NCBI RefSeq assembly: GCF_018802765.1
Contig: NZ_CP069163.1
Coordinates: 2,428,311 to 2,492,310 of the forward strand
Length of the DNA: 64,000 bases
Source: Paludibacterium sp. B53371
GTDB lineage: Bacteria > Pseudomonadota > Gammaproteobacteria > Burkholderiales > Chromobacteriaceae
Reading direction: 5' to 3'
Under the pieces are notes generated by a model. That model was not told the DNA's origin. It ran no database searches and saw only the letters and a program-made list of their open reading frames with translations. A program made the translations under genes and the position numbers. This document shows, in pieces, positions 1 through 9,231 of the stretch. Each line of letters opens with the position of its first letter. Position 1 is the first letter of the stretch.

Positions 1-1
1 C

Positions 2-3000
2 GGCCTGAGCGGCCAGTTCTTCAACGTCGCCGACAGCCATATCTCCAGCCCGCTGGCCGGACAGACCGCACTGTCGACCGTGCTGGCCGACCTGCAGGGC
101 CGTAGCCCCAGCGCCAGCTTCATCGCCCAGGCGCTCAACTTCGGCGAGCAGGGCGGCGTCTGGCACGGCACCACCAATTTCAGCAACAGCCTCGGCAGCT
201 CGCTCAACAATCTGAATGCCTTCCTCGGCAACAGTGCCAGCAATCTGCAGCTCAACGGCAGCTTCAACAGCACCCAGCAGAGCATCGTCACCCTCGGCGG
301 CGCCTTCAGTGCCGCCGCAGGCACCTATACGCTCAACGTCAATGCCGATGACGGCTATCAGATCATCGTCGATGGTCATGTGGTGGCGCAGTTTGCCGGC
401 AATCAGTCGCCGACCGTCGCCAACACCGCCATCACCCTCGGTCATACCGCCGGCGATCTGCACAGCATTCAGATCGTCTACTGGGATCAGGGCGGGCAGG
501 CCACGCTGCAGGTCGGTCTGACACCGACCGGCGCCCCGGCCGGCACCGTGCCGACGCCGATCAGTGTCGCCCCGCCGGCAGGCAGCATGATTGCCGCCGT
601 GGCGCTCGACAGCTCGGCGCAGAACGCCCTGGCTCATCATGGCGTGCTGTCGGTCAATGAAGGTCATGGCCAGACGGTGCAGCTGTCGTTCAACAGCGCC
701 GGCCAGCTGGTCGACGGCAATGGCCTGGTCTATGCCTACCAGAATGGCACGGTCTATCTGCCAGTTCCGGCACCGGCCGCTGGTGAGACGCTGACGCTGA
801 GCGCCAGCGTGGCCGATGGCGCCGGCAATCTGTCGCCCGCTGCCAGCACCAGCTACCAGGCACCCGCCAGCCCGGTGATCAGCATCGGCAGTGATGTCAA
901 CCACGATGGTGTCCTCAATGCCGCCGAGACCAATCATGGCACCGCTCCCCTGCATGCCACCGTCGCACTGGATGCCGGCTCGCTGGCCAGCGGCGGTCAC
1001 GCCAATATCACCGTCAACGACAATGGGGTGATCAGCAATTTGCTGGTGAACAGCAATGGCAGCGTGAGCGGTATTCCGGCCGGCATGACGGCCAGCTATG
1101 GCAATGGCGTGCTGTCGCTGACGGTGGCTGAACCGGGCGATGGCCACAGCCTGTCGATCAGCGCCGCCCAAACCGATGGCAACGGTTTTGGCAGCACCAC
1201 TCAGCGTGCCAGCGTGCTGGAAGACATCACGGCCCCGACCCTGCCCGGTCTGCAGATTGCCACTGACCCGGCGGCCGCGGGCGTGATCACGGCCGGGGAG
1301 CTCAACGGCCACACCACGGTCAATACCAGCATCACGCTGGGCAGTAGTGCGCAAAGCGATCTGGCGGCCGGCGGCACGCTGAATATCACGACCACGCAAG
1401 ACGGGATCAGCCAGAGTACGGTGCTGCACTGGAATGGCAACCAGCTGGTGGATGGCAACGGGCAGGTCTACAGCTACAGCAACGGGGTGGTGGTGATCCC
1501 GACCACGCTGAGCATCGATCATGGCAGCCTCACGCTCAGCGCCAGCCAGACCGATGCCGCCGGCAATACCTCCAGCCTGGCGGCAACCTCCGCCCTGGTG
1601 GTGGATAATCCGTCCATCTCGGTGGTGCCGTCCGCCCTGCCCTCGACCGGCCTGCTGTGGCAGACCTGGGCGCACGACAGCGTACTCAGCCTGGATCACA
1701 ACGGCGGCTGGGGCACTGACCCGTATGCACTGCGTCTGGCGATCGATAACACCAGCACCCTGCCGACCAGCACCGGCACCCTGACCGACCTGGCACAAGC
1801 CAATGTGGCCGCCGGTACGGCCACGCGGGTCTCGGGGCTGATCTATCTGGAAGCGGGTCACAACTATACGTTCAGCGGCACCGAGGATGATTCGTTCCTG
1901 CTCAAGGTGGGCGGCCATACACTGACCGCGACCTGGGGGGATGATCAGGGTGAGCTGGAGGGCAGCAGCTTCACGCCGCAGGCCAGCGGCTGGTACACCA
2001 TTGCGGCCTATCACGACAATGAAGCCGGTCCGGGTCATTTCCAGGTTCAGGTCAGCGTGGATGGTGCTCAGGCCGTCGAACTGAATACGGCCAATTTCCA
2101 CCTGGTCAGCAATCTGTCCGACCTGAGCAACGCCGGTCTGTCTGTAGGCAATATCGTGCCCTGGCACGGTCACAGCCTGGAGGGCTTCTACACGACGGCA
2201 CAGAGCACGGCGGTCAGCGCCCTGCCCTCGGTCGGGCTGACCCAGCGTTTCTGGGCAGACCCCTGGTCGCCGCTGGAAAACCATAACTTTGGCAACAGCG
2301 AAAGTGCCTGGCAGCACCTGACCTCGCGCTCCGGTGACCAGCCGGATGACACGCGCCTGGTCAGTGGCGCAGGCGACACGCGCGCCACCGAGGGGCTGGG
2401 CACGGTACAGCTGTCCGGTCTGATCTACCTGCAGGCCGGCCACAGCTATACCTTCAGCAACAGTGGCAGTGATGCCTGGCTGGTCAATGTCGGTGGCCAG
2501 AACTTGTCGCAGGGTATTTTTGCGGCGGGTGCTGCCGGTGGCACCTTCCATGCCCAGACAGATGGCTGGTACACCCTGGCGGCCTACCATGCCTCGGACT
2601 TGCTGAGCTTTAACCTGCAGGTCAGTGTCGATGGCGGCAGCGCGCTGAATCTGAATACCAGCAACTTCCATCTGGTCAGCAGCGTCGCCGATCTGACGGC
2701 TGCCGGCCTGACGACCGGCAATCTGAACATTGCCGATCCGGGGGCAATGAATGGCTACTACCCGGGGGGGCATCCGAGCAGCTTCGACATCACGCTCGAC
2801 ACCCTGAACCAGAGCCTGCTGACCAATGGCGGCTCGGTGCACCTGACCAGTTCGACCGGGCTGGACACCACCCTGCACCTGAGCGGCAATGCCCTGGTCG
2901 ATGCACATGGCCATGCCTACAGCTATCAGCAGGGCACCATCGGTTTCAGCCTGGACAGCAGCAGTGCCAGCACCACCGTGTCCGTCACCCTCACTGACGC

Positions 3001-3478
3001 GCACGGCATCAGCTCGGATACGGTCAGCACGACGCTGGTGAATGGCGACAGCACCATCAATGCCATTGCCGGTGTCGAGACCTTCAAATTCGAGTTGCCG
3101 CTGGATGGTCCGGCGGGTTCGCCGCACGTGGCCACGATCAACAACTTCAGCATGGGCAGTACCGCCGCCAATACGCCGGAGAGCATTCTGGACCTGCGCG
3201 ACCTGCTGCAAGGTGAAAGTCATGCGGCGGCCGGCGCATCGCCGGTCGGCAATCTGGCCAACTATCTGCACTTCAGCACCGTCAATAGCGGCGGCATTGT
3301 CAGTACTGTGGTGCATGTCAGCGAGACGGGTCAGTTTGCCCACAGCAGCAGCCCGGCCAATGACACGGCACAGATCGTATTGCATAACGTCGATCTGACC
3401 CATCTGGGCACCACACTGCTGAGTGATCAGGCCATCCTGCAGAATCTGCTGGGTAACGGCAGACTGCAGACCGACTGA
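2..3478 (+). CDS. Large repeat adhesin exported by type I secretion (LapA-like), 3' part only
   Basis: The reading frame is open from the first bases of the window, so the gene starts off the left edge; about 1158 residues are visible. The sequence is rich in Ser, Thr, Gly, Asn and Ala and very poor in Cys, as expected for a secreted surface protein. Three PA14/lectin-like beta modules can be recognised: one at the left edge, one near 1640-2130 and one near 2220-2690. The last two share GLIYL.AGH.YTFS and GWYT.AAYH motifs. Bacterial Ig-like segments lie between them. The end (VETFKFEL, a leucine-rich DLRDLL stretch, then a terminal beta region) resembles the C-terminal target domain of type I-secreted giant adhesins. 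Adjacent lapD, lapG and lapE support a LapA/BapA-type biofilm adhesin held at the surface until LapG cuts it. The retention module and LapG site would be N-terminal, outside the window. Confidence 0.85.
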   Translation, partial: GLSGQFFNVADSHISSPLAGQTALSTVLADLQGRSPSASFIAQALNFGEQGGVWHGTTNFSNSLGSSLNNLNAFLGNSASNLQLNGSFNSTQQSIVTLGGAFSAAAGTYTLNVNADDGYQIIVDGHVVAQFAGNQSPTVANTAITLGHTAGDLHSIQIVYWDQGGQATLQVGLTPTGAPAGTVPTPISVAPPAGSMIAAVALDSSAQNALAHHGVLSVNEGHGQTVQLSFNSAGQLVDGNGLVYAYQNGTVYLPVPAPAAGETLTLSASVADGAGNLSPAASTSYQAPASPVISIGSDVNHDGVLNAAETNHGTAPLHATVALDAGSLASGGHANITVNDNGVISNLLVNSNGSVSGIPAGMTASYGNGVLSLTVAEPGDGHSLSISAAQTDGNGFGSTTQRASVLEDITAPTLPGLQIATDPAAAGVITAGELNGHTTVNTSITLGSSAQSDLAAGGTLNITTTQDGISQSTVLHWNGNQLVDGNGQVYSYSNGVVVIPTTLSIDHGSLTLSASQTDAAGNTSSLAATSALVVDNPSISVVPSALPSTGLLWQTWAHDSVLSLDHNGGWGTDPYALRLAIDNTSTLPTSTGTLTDLAQANVAAGTATRVSGLIYLEAGHNYTFSGTEDDSFLLKVGGHTLTATWGDDQGELEGSSFTPQASGWYTIAAYHDNEAGPGHFQVQVSVDGAQAVELNTANFHLVSNLSDLSNAGLSVGNIVPWHGHSLEGFYTTAQSTAVSALPSVGLTQRFWADPWSPLENHNFGNSESAWQHLTSRSGDQPDDTRLVSGAGDTRATEGLGTVQLSGLIYLQAGHSYTFSNSGSDAWLVNVGGQNLSQGIFAAGAAGGTFHAQTDGWYTLAAYHASDLLSFNLQVSVDGGSALNLNTSNFHLVSSVADLTAAGLTTGNLNIADPGAMNGYYPGGHPSSFDITLDTLNQSLLTNGGSVHLTSSTGLDTTLHLSGNALVDAHGHAYSYQQGTIGFSLDSSSASTTVSVTLTDAHGISSDTVSTTLVNGDSTINAIAGVETFKFELPLDGPAGSPHVATINNFSMGSTAANTPESILDLRDLLQGESHAAAGASPVGNLANYLHFSTVNSGGIVSTVVHVSETGQFAHSSSPANDTAQIVLHNVDLTHLGTTLLSDQAILQNLLGNGRLQTD

Positions 3479-3492
3479 GCACTGGCAATGAC

Positions 3493-3529
3493 GAGGGGGT
3501 TGTCATCACTGACAACCCCCTCTTTTTTT
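3493..3529 (+). terminator. Rho-independent terminator of the adhesin gene
   Basis: A perfect 13-bp inverted repeat (GAGGGGGTTGTCA / TGACAACCCCCTC) with a 4-nt loop is followed by seven T. It lies 15 bp after the adhesin stop and just before the convergent lapD stop. Confidence 0.9.
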
Positions 3530-3536
3530 GTACCGG

Positions 3537-5456
3537 TCAGCGCACCACCGGCCCGGTCAGGCAGTGCACGCCGATGGCCACCAGCATCTCCAGGTCTTCC
3601 CGGTCGTTGACGCCCTTGGCCTCGATCTCCACGGCCATCAGTGAAGCCATCTGCAACAGCCCGCGCACCAGTGCGGCACGGCCTTCATCGGCATGAATGC
3701 CCTGGGTCAGGGCATGGTCCAGTACCAGGTAGGCGATGCCGGCCTCATGGGTACGCGCCACCAGTCCCATGTCGTGCCCCTGGATCTCCACGGCCACGCG
3801 ATGACCGCCGGTCCGGACCGCCGCACTGAAGTTGACGAAGGCGGCCCACTGTTCATCCAGCCCGGTCTCATGAAACTCGAAATTGATCTGGCGATCCGGG
3901 TAGCGCTGCAACCACTGCAGGACGGCGGGCAGGAAATCATCGTGCGCCAGCGAAGCCGGTGACATATTGATGGCCAGGCGCCCGCGCGGCCCCAGGGTCA
4001 GCGCCAGCTCCAGGGTGTTCAGATCAATCTGGTAGGCCCGTCCCAGGCGCAGGGCATGCGAGACCAGGCGCAAGGCACTCATCTGCGGCAGGTCACCACG
4101 CTGAGGCCGGAACAGCATGCCCTCCTGCCAGAGTACGGCACCATCCGGATGGCAGACCGGATACCAGCGCAGCTGCAGGGAGCCATCATGACAGACCAGA
4201 TCCAGCAACTGCTTCCAGTCGTGATCGCTGGCAGCGGCATCCGGCGCCTTGCCCCCCTCGTCCAGGGTCCAGCTGTTGAGCGCCTGTGCTTCGGCCACCG
4301 TCAGCGCCTGGCTGGCGCGCATCAGGGTCTGCCCGCTGTCGTCGCCGGAGTGGAAGTCGACAATGGCGATGTGGCCGACACCAGCCTGATCGGTCAGCCC
4401 CATGTCCTGATAGATCTCCCAGGCAGCGCACAACTCCTCGGCCAGCTGGCGGGCGCCGGAGACCGAGATTTCCGGACACAGCATGGCAAAATCCGCCCCG
4501 CGCAGGCGGGTGGCCATCCAGCCCCGGTGCGCCTGACAACGCGCCTGCAGATCCTCCGCCACCCGCTTGAGCAGGGCATCGGTCTTGCGCCCGCCCAGAC
4601 GCTGATTGAGTTCGGCCAGACCGGAGACGCGGATCAGCAGTAAAAATCCGCTGACCGGATCATCCTGAGGAGCCAGCAGGGTGGCGAATGCCTGATCGAA
4701 GGCCTCACGGTTGGGCAAGCCGGTACTGTGATCCGTCAGCACCTTCTGACGGGTACGGTCCAGCTCATCCCGCATTCCCTCCAGATATTTCTGCAGACGA
4801 TCCACCATCTGGTTCATGGCGAACACCACTTCGGCCAGCTCGGGAATGCCGGGGACAGGCATTTTATGAAAACGCTGCTCACTGATGGCATGGGCCTGGC
4901 CGACCACCGCGGTCAGCTGACGCCGCAGCCGGCGAATGTCGATGGCACCGAGCAAGGCGGCCAGCACGCCGATGACGCATAACCAGAGTACGGTCTGCAT
5001 CGCCCCCTGCCAGAGTGACTGATAGGCATAGGCCGGCTGGGCAATGACCACGATGCGGCCGGCCTGCAACCAGCCCCGGTTCACCGAGGCGGTGCCCGCG
5101 GCGGGCGTCAGCGGCAGCAGGGCGCGAAACCAGGCCGGCACATTGGTTACCGCGGCAGGCGCTTTGAGATGAATCGGCTCCCCCGCGCCCTGTCGCTCCC
5201 AGCGGATCTCGGCGAAATGCCCGAGGTCGAAGGTCGCATTGAGCAAGGTCTGTGCCATGACAGGGTCGGCATGGTACTGGGTCAGCATCAGGGCCAGTGA
5301 GTGTGCGGTATCGGCGCTCTGGGCACTCAGCTGCTGCTCCAGGTACTGGCGCGCGTTGAGCAGATTGGCAATCAGCGCGCCACCAATCGACAGGGCCACG
5401 ACCAGCAGCAACAAGGTCCACAAGCGCTGAATCAGGGAAAATTTCGTCGTACTCAC
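3537..5456 (-). CDS. lapD: LapD-like c-di-GMP receptor with degenerate GGDEF and EAL domains
   Basis: This inner-membrane protein (639 aa) would sense cytoplasmic c-di-GMP and sequester the LapG protease in the periplasm. Order: TM1 at about residues 9-31, periplasmic sensor domain, TM2 at about 155-174, HAMP linker, GGDEF-like domain (about 232-380) and EAL-like domain (about 425-639). The GGDEF signature reads RGADF and the EAL signature reads QEGML, so both catalytic sites look dead, as in Pseudomonas LapD. I chose the GTG start at 5456 because AGAAGG lies 6 nt upstream; an ATG 11 codons earlier has no such site and would overlap lapG. lapG lies just upstream on the same strand, so the two are probably co-transcribed. 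The family assignment is from domain order plus context; an active phosphodiesterase is unlikely given the motifs. Confidence 0.88.
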   Translation of the reverse strand: MSTTKFSLIQRLWTLLLLVVALSIGGALIANLLNARQYLEQQLSAQSADTAHSLALMLTQYHADPVMAQTLLNATFDLGHFAEIRWERQGAGEPIHLKAPAAVTNVPAWFRALLPLTPAAGTASVNRGWLQAGRIVVIAQPAYAYQSLWQGAMQTVLWLCVIGVLAALLGAIDIRRLRRQLTAVVGQAHAISEQRFHKMPVPGIPELAEVVFAMNQMVDRLQKYLEGMRDELDRTRQKVLTDHSTGLPNREAFDQAFATLLAPQDDPVSGFLLLIRVSGLAELNQRLGGRKTDALLKRVAEDLQARCQAHRGWMATRLRGADFAMLCPEISVSGARQLAEELCAAWEIYQDMGLTDQAGVGHIAIVDFHSGDDSGQTLMRASQALTVAEAQALNSWTLDEGGKAPDAAASDHDWKQLLDLVCHDGSLQLRWYPVCHPDGAVLWQEGMLFRPQRGDLPQMSALRLVSHALRLGRAYQIDLNTLELALTLGPRGRLAINMSPASLAHDDFLPAVLQWLQRYPDRQINFEFHETGLDEQWAAFVNFSAAVRTGGHRVAVEIQGHDMGLVARTHEAGIAYLVLDHALTQGIHADEGRAALVRGLLQMASLMAVEIEAKGVNDREDLEMLVAIGVHCLTGPVVR

Positions 5457-5466
5457 GGCAGCCTTC

Positions 5467-6168
5467 TCAGAAAGAAAAACCTTCAGCATTCAATTTGTCC
5501 AGCAATTGCTTCCAGCGGGCCAGTTGATTGACCTGGTCACTTTGCACATTGCCTACCCGAATATTGTCCATGTTGAAACTGAAGACCGGCGTCAGGTCCG
5601 GGCGTTGCGAGGCCGGCAGGATGCTGTCGACCAGATTGTCGAGAATCAGCGGCTCGGCAGCGGCGCTCGGGTAATAGGCCAGGACCATATGCGCTTCCGA
5701 CACCTGACTGCCGGCCCCGCCGATCCGTGCCTTGACATAGACCAGCCGCAGCTTCTCCGGCGCCATGCCCAGCAGGCGCAGCGACACATACTTGTTGATG
5801 ACGAAGCTTTTGCAGTCCCCTGCCCCCTTGCCAAACGTTTCCAGCGGGGTTGCCCAGTAATCTGCCTGATTCCAGACATTGCGGTTTTGCGCGAACACAA
5901 TCCGCCGGTTGAAAAACAAGTTGATGCTCTTGAGGGCCTGTGCGTCGCCGCGACTGGCCAGGCTGAGCAGCAGGGTCTGCCATTGATGGAAGAGTTTCTG
6001 TGCCTGGGGACCATAACGGGCCACCGTGCTCTCGGACGGCAAGGTACTGGCCGTGACCGACAGCATCAGCCAGCCGCCCAGCAACGCCCAGACCAGCGCA
6101 CGTACCAAAGCGGCCGGCAATGGGCGACGAACAGTCGGGCAAGAGGGCATTGCCGCACAGCGGATCAT
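5467..6168 (-). CDS. lapG: LapG-like periplasmic transglutaminase-like cysteine protease
   Basis: The protein (233 aa) has an N-terminal hydrophobic signal segment (about residues 18-40) followed by a bacterial transglutaminase-like cysteine peptidase domain. A catalytic triad is visible as Cys119 (GAGDCKSF), His160 (SEAHMVL) and Asp177 (LILDNLVD), with spacing close to that in Pseudomonas LapG. The acidic residue before the Cys belongs to the calcium site known in this family. LapG releases the surface adhesin by cutting its N-terminal retention module when LapD is not bound to c-di-GMP. The gene precedes lapD on the same strand with only 10 bp between them, and diverges from lapE. An internal Met (position 7) is an alternative start. 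Confidence 0.9.
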   Translation of the reverse strand: MIRCAAMPSCPTVRRPLPAALVRALVWALLGGWLMLSVTASTLPSESTVARYGPQAQKLFHQWQTLLLSLASRGDAQALKSINLFFNRRIVFAQNRNVWNQADYWATPLETFGKGAGDCKSFVINKYVSLRLLGMAPEKLRLVYVKARIGGAGSQVSEAHMVLAYYPSAAAEPLILDNLVDSILPASQRPDLTPVFSFNMDNIRVGNVQSDQVNQLARWKQLLDKLNAEGFSF

Positions 6169-6269
6169 TTCGGACCTGTTCCGGGTGAATTATCAACAAA
6201 ACGCGATTTCAGCACGGCATAATAGTGTAAAGTGCTTACGCGATGACATGCACGTATGAGGCGTTCTGA

Positions 6270-7796
6270 ATGAATTGTATGCGAAATCCCCTGGGCTTGT
6301 TGGTCTCTGTCGCGCTGGGCGGGCTGGCGCTGTATAGCCCGGTGGCACTGGCGATCGGACTGAACGATGCGGTGCAGAGTGCGATCGTCAACCATCCGGA
6401 AGTGCTGCAGAAATTGCACGAGTTCCGCAGCCTGGAACAAGACGCCAACGTCCCGCGGGCAGACTTCTTTCCGACCGTGGATGTCAGCTATCAGGCCAAT
6501 CGGCAGAAATTCGACTACTCGCCGGCATCGGGGGTGACGCCGCAGCATTACACCACGCGTGGCTGGTCGGTGAATGTGAACCAGAATCTGTTCCAGGGGC
6601 TGCAAACCATCAACCAGGTCCGCCAGCTCGGCTATGAAAGTCAGGCCAGCTATTTCGGCTTTCTGGAAACCACCGAAAACATCGCCTTGCAGACCTTGCA
6701 GGCCTACCAGGATGTCCTGCTGTATCGACAGCTGGTCCAGATCGCCAAAGACAACTACGCCATTCATAAAGGCATCCTGAACCAGATCGCGCAACGTGTT
6801 CAGGCCGGCGTCGGTCGCCGGGTCGACCTGGAGCAGGCGGCAGGTCGTCTGGCTCTGGCGGAAACCAATCTGATTACCGATAACGCCACCTTGCAGGATG
6901 CCAATACCCGCTTTACCCGTCTGACAGGCCAGATGCCGCCGGCGGAAATGAATGAGGTGCCGTCCCTGAGTGCGGCACTGCCCGCCGAGTCGGCCCTGAT
7001 GGCCAATGCCATCCACCACAGCCCGGGTTATCTCGCCGCCATCGCCACCCTGCACTCGGCCCAGGCGGAGCTGAATGTCCGTCGCGGCGCCTTCGCGCCC
7101 ACGCTGAATCTGCAACTGAGTAAATCACCGACTGAAAGCTACAACGGCTACCAGGGGCGCACCAACCTGTCCTCCGCGGCGGTGATTTTCAGCGTCAACC
7201 TGTTCCGCGGCGGGGCCGACAAGGCAAGACTCGGCTCGGCGGCAGAGAAGCTGAATGCCTCGCTGGATCAGCGCGAACTCGCCTGCCGCAACTTGCGCCA
7301 GACGCTGGGACTGGCCTGGGACAACGTCCTCAAGTACAAGGCACAGATGGCGTCGCTGCTGCAGCACCAGCTGTCGACGGAAAAAGCCCGGAATGCCTAC
7401 CGCAAGCAGTTTGATATCGGACAGCGGACCTTGCTTGATGTGCTGGACAGCGAGAACGAGCTGTTCACGGCGCAACGCAATTACCTGGCAGCACAATCGC
7501 AGTATGTGGTCGCCCAGGCCAATGTGCTGAGCAATAGTGGCGGCCTGCTGGCGGCACTCAAGCTCAAACCGCTGGATGAGAGCCAGCCGGGCAAGGCGGC
7601 CAGCGAAGAAGACCTGACCAGCTGTGACAGTCATTTCGAGGCACCCAAGATGGTCGATGTTCAGGCCATCCCCGCGCGTCAGCTGAGTAATCCCGCCGGT
7701 GACGACGGCACCGATGACAATCCGTTGCCGGGCCTGCCGCCCTCACCGGGTACGGATGCGACCCGCAAGCCCGTCATCATCCAGCAAGCCAAATAA
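6270..7796 (+). CDS. lapE: TolC-family outer-membrane efflux/secretion protein (LapE-like)
   Basis: The 508-residue product has a signal peptide (cleavage near ALA at about residue 28) and the two-fold repeated helical outer membrane efflux protein domain. Typical features include RAD.FP near residue 65, long coiled-coil helices, and a second repeat containing QFDIGQRTLLDVLDSENELF. It would form the outer-membrane channel of a type I exporter, here almost certainly for the neighbouring adhesin. The C-terminal tail of about 60 residues is acidic and proline-rich and lies outside the core domain. GAGG sits 8 nt before the ATG. The ABC exporter and membrane-fusion partners (LapB, LapC) are not in the window. 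Confidence 0.88.
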   Translation: MNCMRNPLGLLVSVALGGLALYSPVALAIGLNDAVQSAIVNHPEVLQKLHEFRSLEQDANVPRADFFPTVDVSYQANRQKFDYSPASGVTPQHYTTRGWSVNVNQNLFQGLQTINQVRQLGYESQASYFGFLETTENIALQTLQAYQDVLLYRQLVQIAKDNYAIHKGILNQIAQRVQAGVGRRVDLEQAAGRLALAETNLITDNATLQDANTRFTRLTGQMPPAEMNEVPSLSAALPAESALMANAIHHSPGYLAAIATLHSAQAELNVRRGAFAPTLNLQLSKSPTESYNGYQGRTNLSSAAVIFSVNLFRGGADKARLGSAAEKLNASLDQRELACRNLRQTLGLAWDNVLKYKAQMASLLQHQLSTEKARNAYRKQFDIGQRTLLDVLDSENELFTAQRNYLAAQSQYVVAQANVLSNSGGLLAALKLKPLDESQPGKAASEEDLTSCDSHFEAPKMVDVQAIPARQLSNPAGDDGTDDNPLPGLPPSPGTDATRKPVIIQQAK

Positions 7797-7800
7797 AGCA

Positions 7801-7828
7801 ACGCCGCGCATACAGCGCGGCGTTTTTT
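7801..7828 (+). terminator. Terminator after lapE
   Basis: A 9-bp stem (ACGCCGCGC / GCGCGGCGT) with a 5-nt loop runs into six T, 4 bp after the lapE stop. No comparable A-run serves the convergent gene. Confidence 0.9.
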
Positions 7829-7846
7829 CTTGTCCGGCCCAGGGCC

Positions 7847-8542
7847 TTACAGCTGTCCGGCCAGGAACTGCAGGGTACGCCCCTGGGCCAGGGCGGCATC
7901 TCGCTGACGGTACATCGGCCGCCCCCAGCAATTGAAGCCGTGTTCTGCCTGCGGGTAATCAAAGAAGGTGGCGTTGCTGCGCCCCTGGAAGGCCTGTTTG
8001 ATCTGGTCGACCTGATCTTGCGTGATGTGACTGTCCAGACCGCCATGATGGAACAGCACCGGCTGGGTCAGCTCGGCGGCCAGCGCCAGGTGCTGGGCAA
8101 TGCCGCCGCCGTAATAGGCGACGATGGCATCGGCCTTGGCCAGGATGCCGCCATGATAGGCCAGCAAGCCCCCCAGGCAGAAACCCAGTGTGGCCACTTT
8201 GCCGTCCAGTTGCGGCAGGCTGCGCAGATGTGCCACGGTGGCGGCCACGTCTGCCGCAGCCTTCGCCTTGTCGACCTGGCCATAGAGTTCGAAGGCCCGG
8301 GCGGAACCGGCCTGATCATAATCCAGCGACAGATGCGGCTGCTGGCGCCAGAAGATGTCGGGGGCCAGCACCACGAAGCCAGCCAGGGCATATTGCTCGG
8401 CCACGGCCCGAATGTGCTCGTTGACGCCCCAGATTTCCTGAATCAGGACAATGCCCGGCCCGCGGCCGGTCGGGGGCCGGGCCAGGTGAGCGGAAAAACT
8501 GTCGCCTTGTGGCGTGTTGATGGTGATCCAGTTGGCACTCAT
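7847..8542 (-). CDS. Dienelactone hydrolase family protein
   Basis: This is a cytoplasmic alpha/beta hydrolase of 231 aa, the usual length for the family. A Cys-Asp-His triad is visible: Cys122 in GFCLGG, Asp170 in HHGGLDSH and His201 in AEHGFNCWGR. The Cys nucleophile is diagnostic of carboxymethylenebutenolidase/dienelactone hydrolases rather than serine esterases. The start at 8542 follows AAGGAG at a good distance; the frame extends further upstream but that part has no family similarity. It stands alone with no aromatic-degradation genes nearby, so the physiological substrate cannot be inferred. Confidence 0.85.
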   Translation of the reverse strand: MSANWITINTPQGDSFSAHLARPPTGRGPGIVLIQEIWGVNEHIRAVAEQYALAGFVVLAPDIFWRQQPHLSLDYDQAGSARAFELYGQVDKAKAAADVAATVAHLRSLPQLDGKVATLGFCLGGLLAYHGGILAKADAIVAYYGGGIAQHLALAAELTQPVLFHHGGLDSHITQDQVDQIKQAFQGRSNATFFDYPQAEHGFNCWGRPMYRQRDAALAQGRTLQFLAGQL

Positions 8543-8646
8543 GCTTTCTCCTTGCTGCTTGATGGGCTTCACGACGACTGACTCAGGACAATGGCCATCG
8601 CCGGCAGGCTGGTTATGATTTTGTGTTCCTGTGCCGGAGATGCGCC

Positions 8647-9222
8647 ATGCCAAATGTTTTGATTGTATATGCCTCGACCGATGGCCACACCGAAAAGATC
8701 TGCCGGCATATCGGACTGCGCCTGCAGGCCAGCGGGCATGACGTCACGCTGGCGAGCATCGGCGAAGCCCCCGGCCCGAACGGCTATCAGGGGCTGCTGC
8801 TGGGGGCGGCCATCCGCTATGGTCGACATCAGCCGGCCGTCCGCACGTATCTCAGCGACCATGCCGCCACGCTGCAGGCCATGCCCTGTGGCCTGTTCTC
8901 CGTCAACCTTTCTGCGCGCAAACCGAATCGCGCCACTGTCGCCGACAACCCCTATCTGCGCCGACTGCTCCGCCAGCTTGGCTGGCAACCCGCCCTGCTG
9001 GCCGTACTGGCCGGCAAACTCGATTACCCACGCTATCGCTGGGCAGACCGGCAAATGATCCGATTGATCATGTGGCTGACGGGCGGTCCCACCGACCCGC
9101 AGTGCGTGCATGACTTTACCGACTGGCAGGCAGTAGAGGCATTGGCGGCGAATTTTGCTCAGGCAGTGGCCGGGACAAAAAAAAGCACCGTCTGCCAACG
9201 CAGTACGGTGCCATCGCCATAA
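8647..9222 (+). CDS. hemG: Menaquinone-dependent protoporphyrinogen IX dehydrogenase (flavodoxin type)
   Basis: The 191-residue product begins with a flavodoxin fold: the FMN-phosphate loop is YASTDGHTEKI (about residues 7-17). Later motifs such as GLFSVNLSARKP and LAGKLDYP.Y are typical of HemG. HemG oxidises protoporphyrinogen IX to protoporphyrin IX in haem synthesis, passing electrons to quinones at the membrane. The ATG at 8647 follows GGAGA. It is divergent from the dienelactone hydrolase gene. The last roughly 15 codons overlap the terminator of the convergent UPF0303 gene, giving an unusual Thr-Lys-Lys-Ser tail. Confidence 0.85.
   Translation: MPNVLIVYASTDGHTEKICRHIGLRLQASGHDVTLASIGEAPGPNGYQGLLLGAAIRYGRHQPAVRTYLSDHAATLQAMPCGLFSVNLSARKPNRATVADNPYLRRLLRQLGWQPALLAVLAGKLDYPRYRWADRQMIRLIMWLTGGPTDPQCVHDFTDWQAVEALAANFAQAVAGTKKSTVCQRSTVPSP
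9177..9211 (-). terminator. Terminator of the UPF0303 gene inside the hemG 3' end
   Basis: Read on the minus strand, GCACCGT pairs with ACGGTGC across a 13-nt loop and is followed by eight T. It lies in the coding sequence of the last hemG codons and about 20 bp beyond the UPF0303 stop. Confidence 0.75.
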
Positions 9223-9231
9223 GGCCGGATA

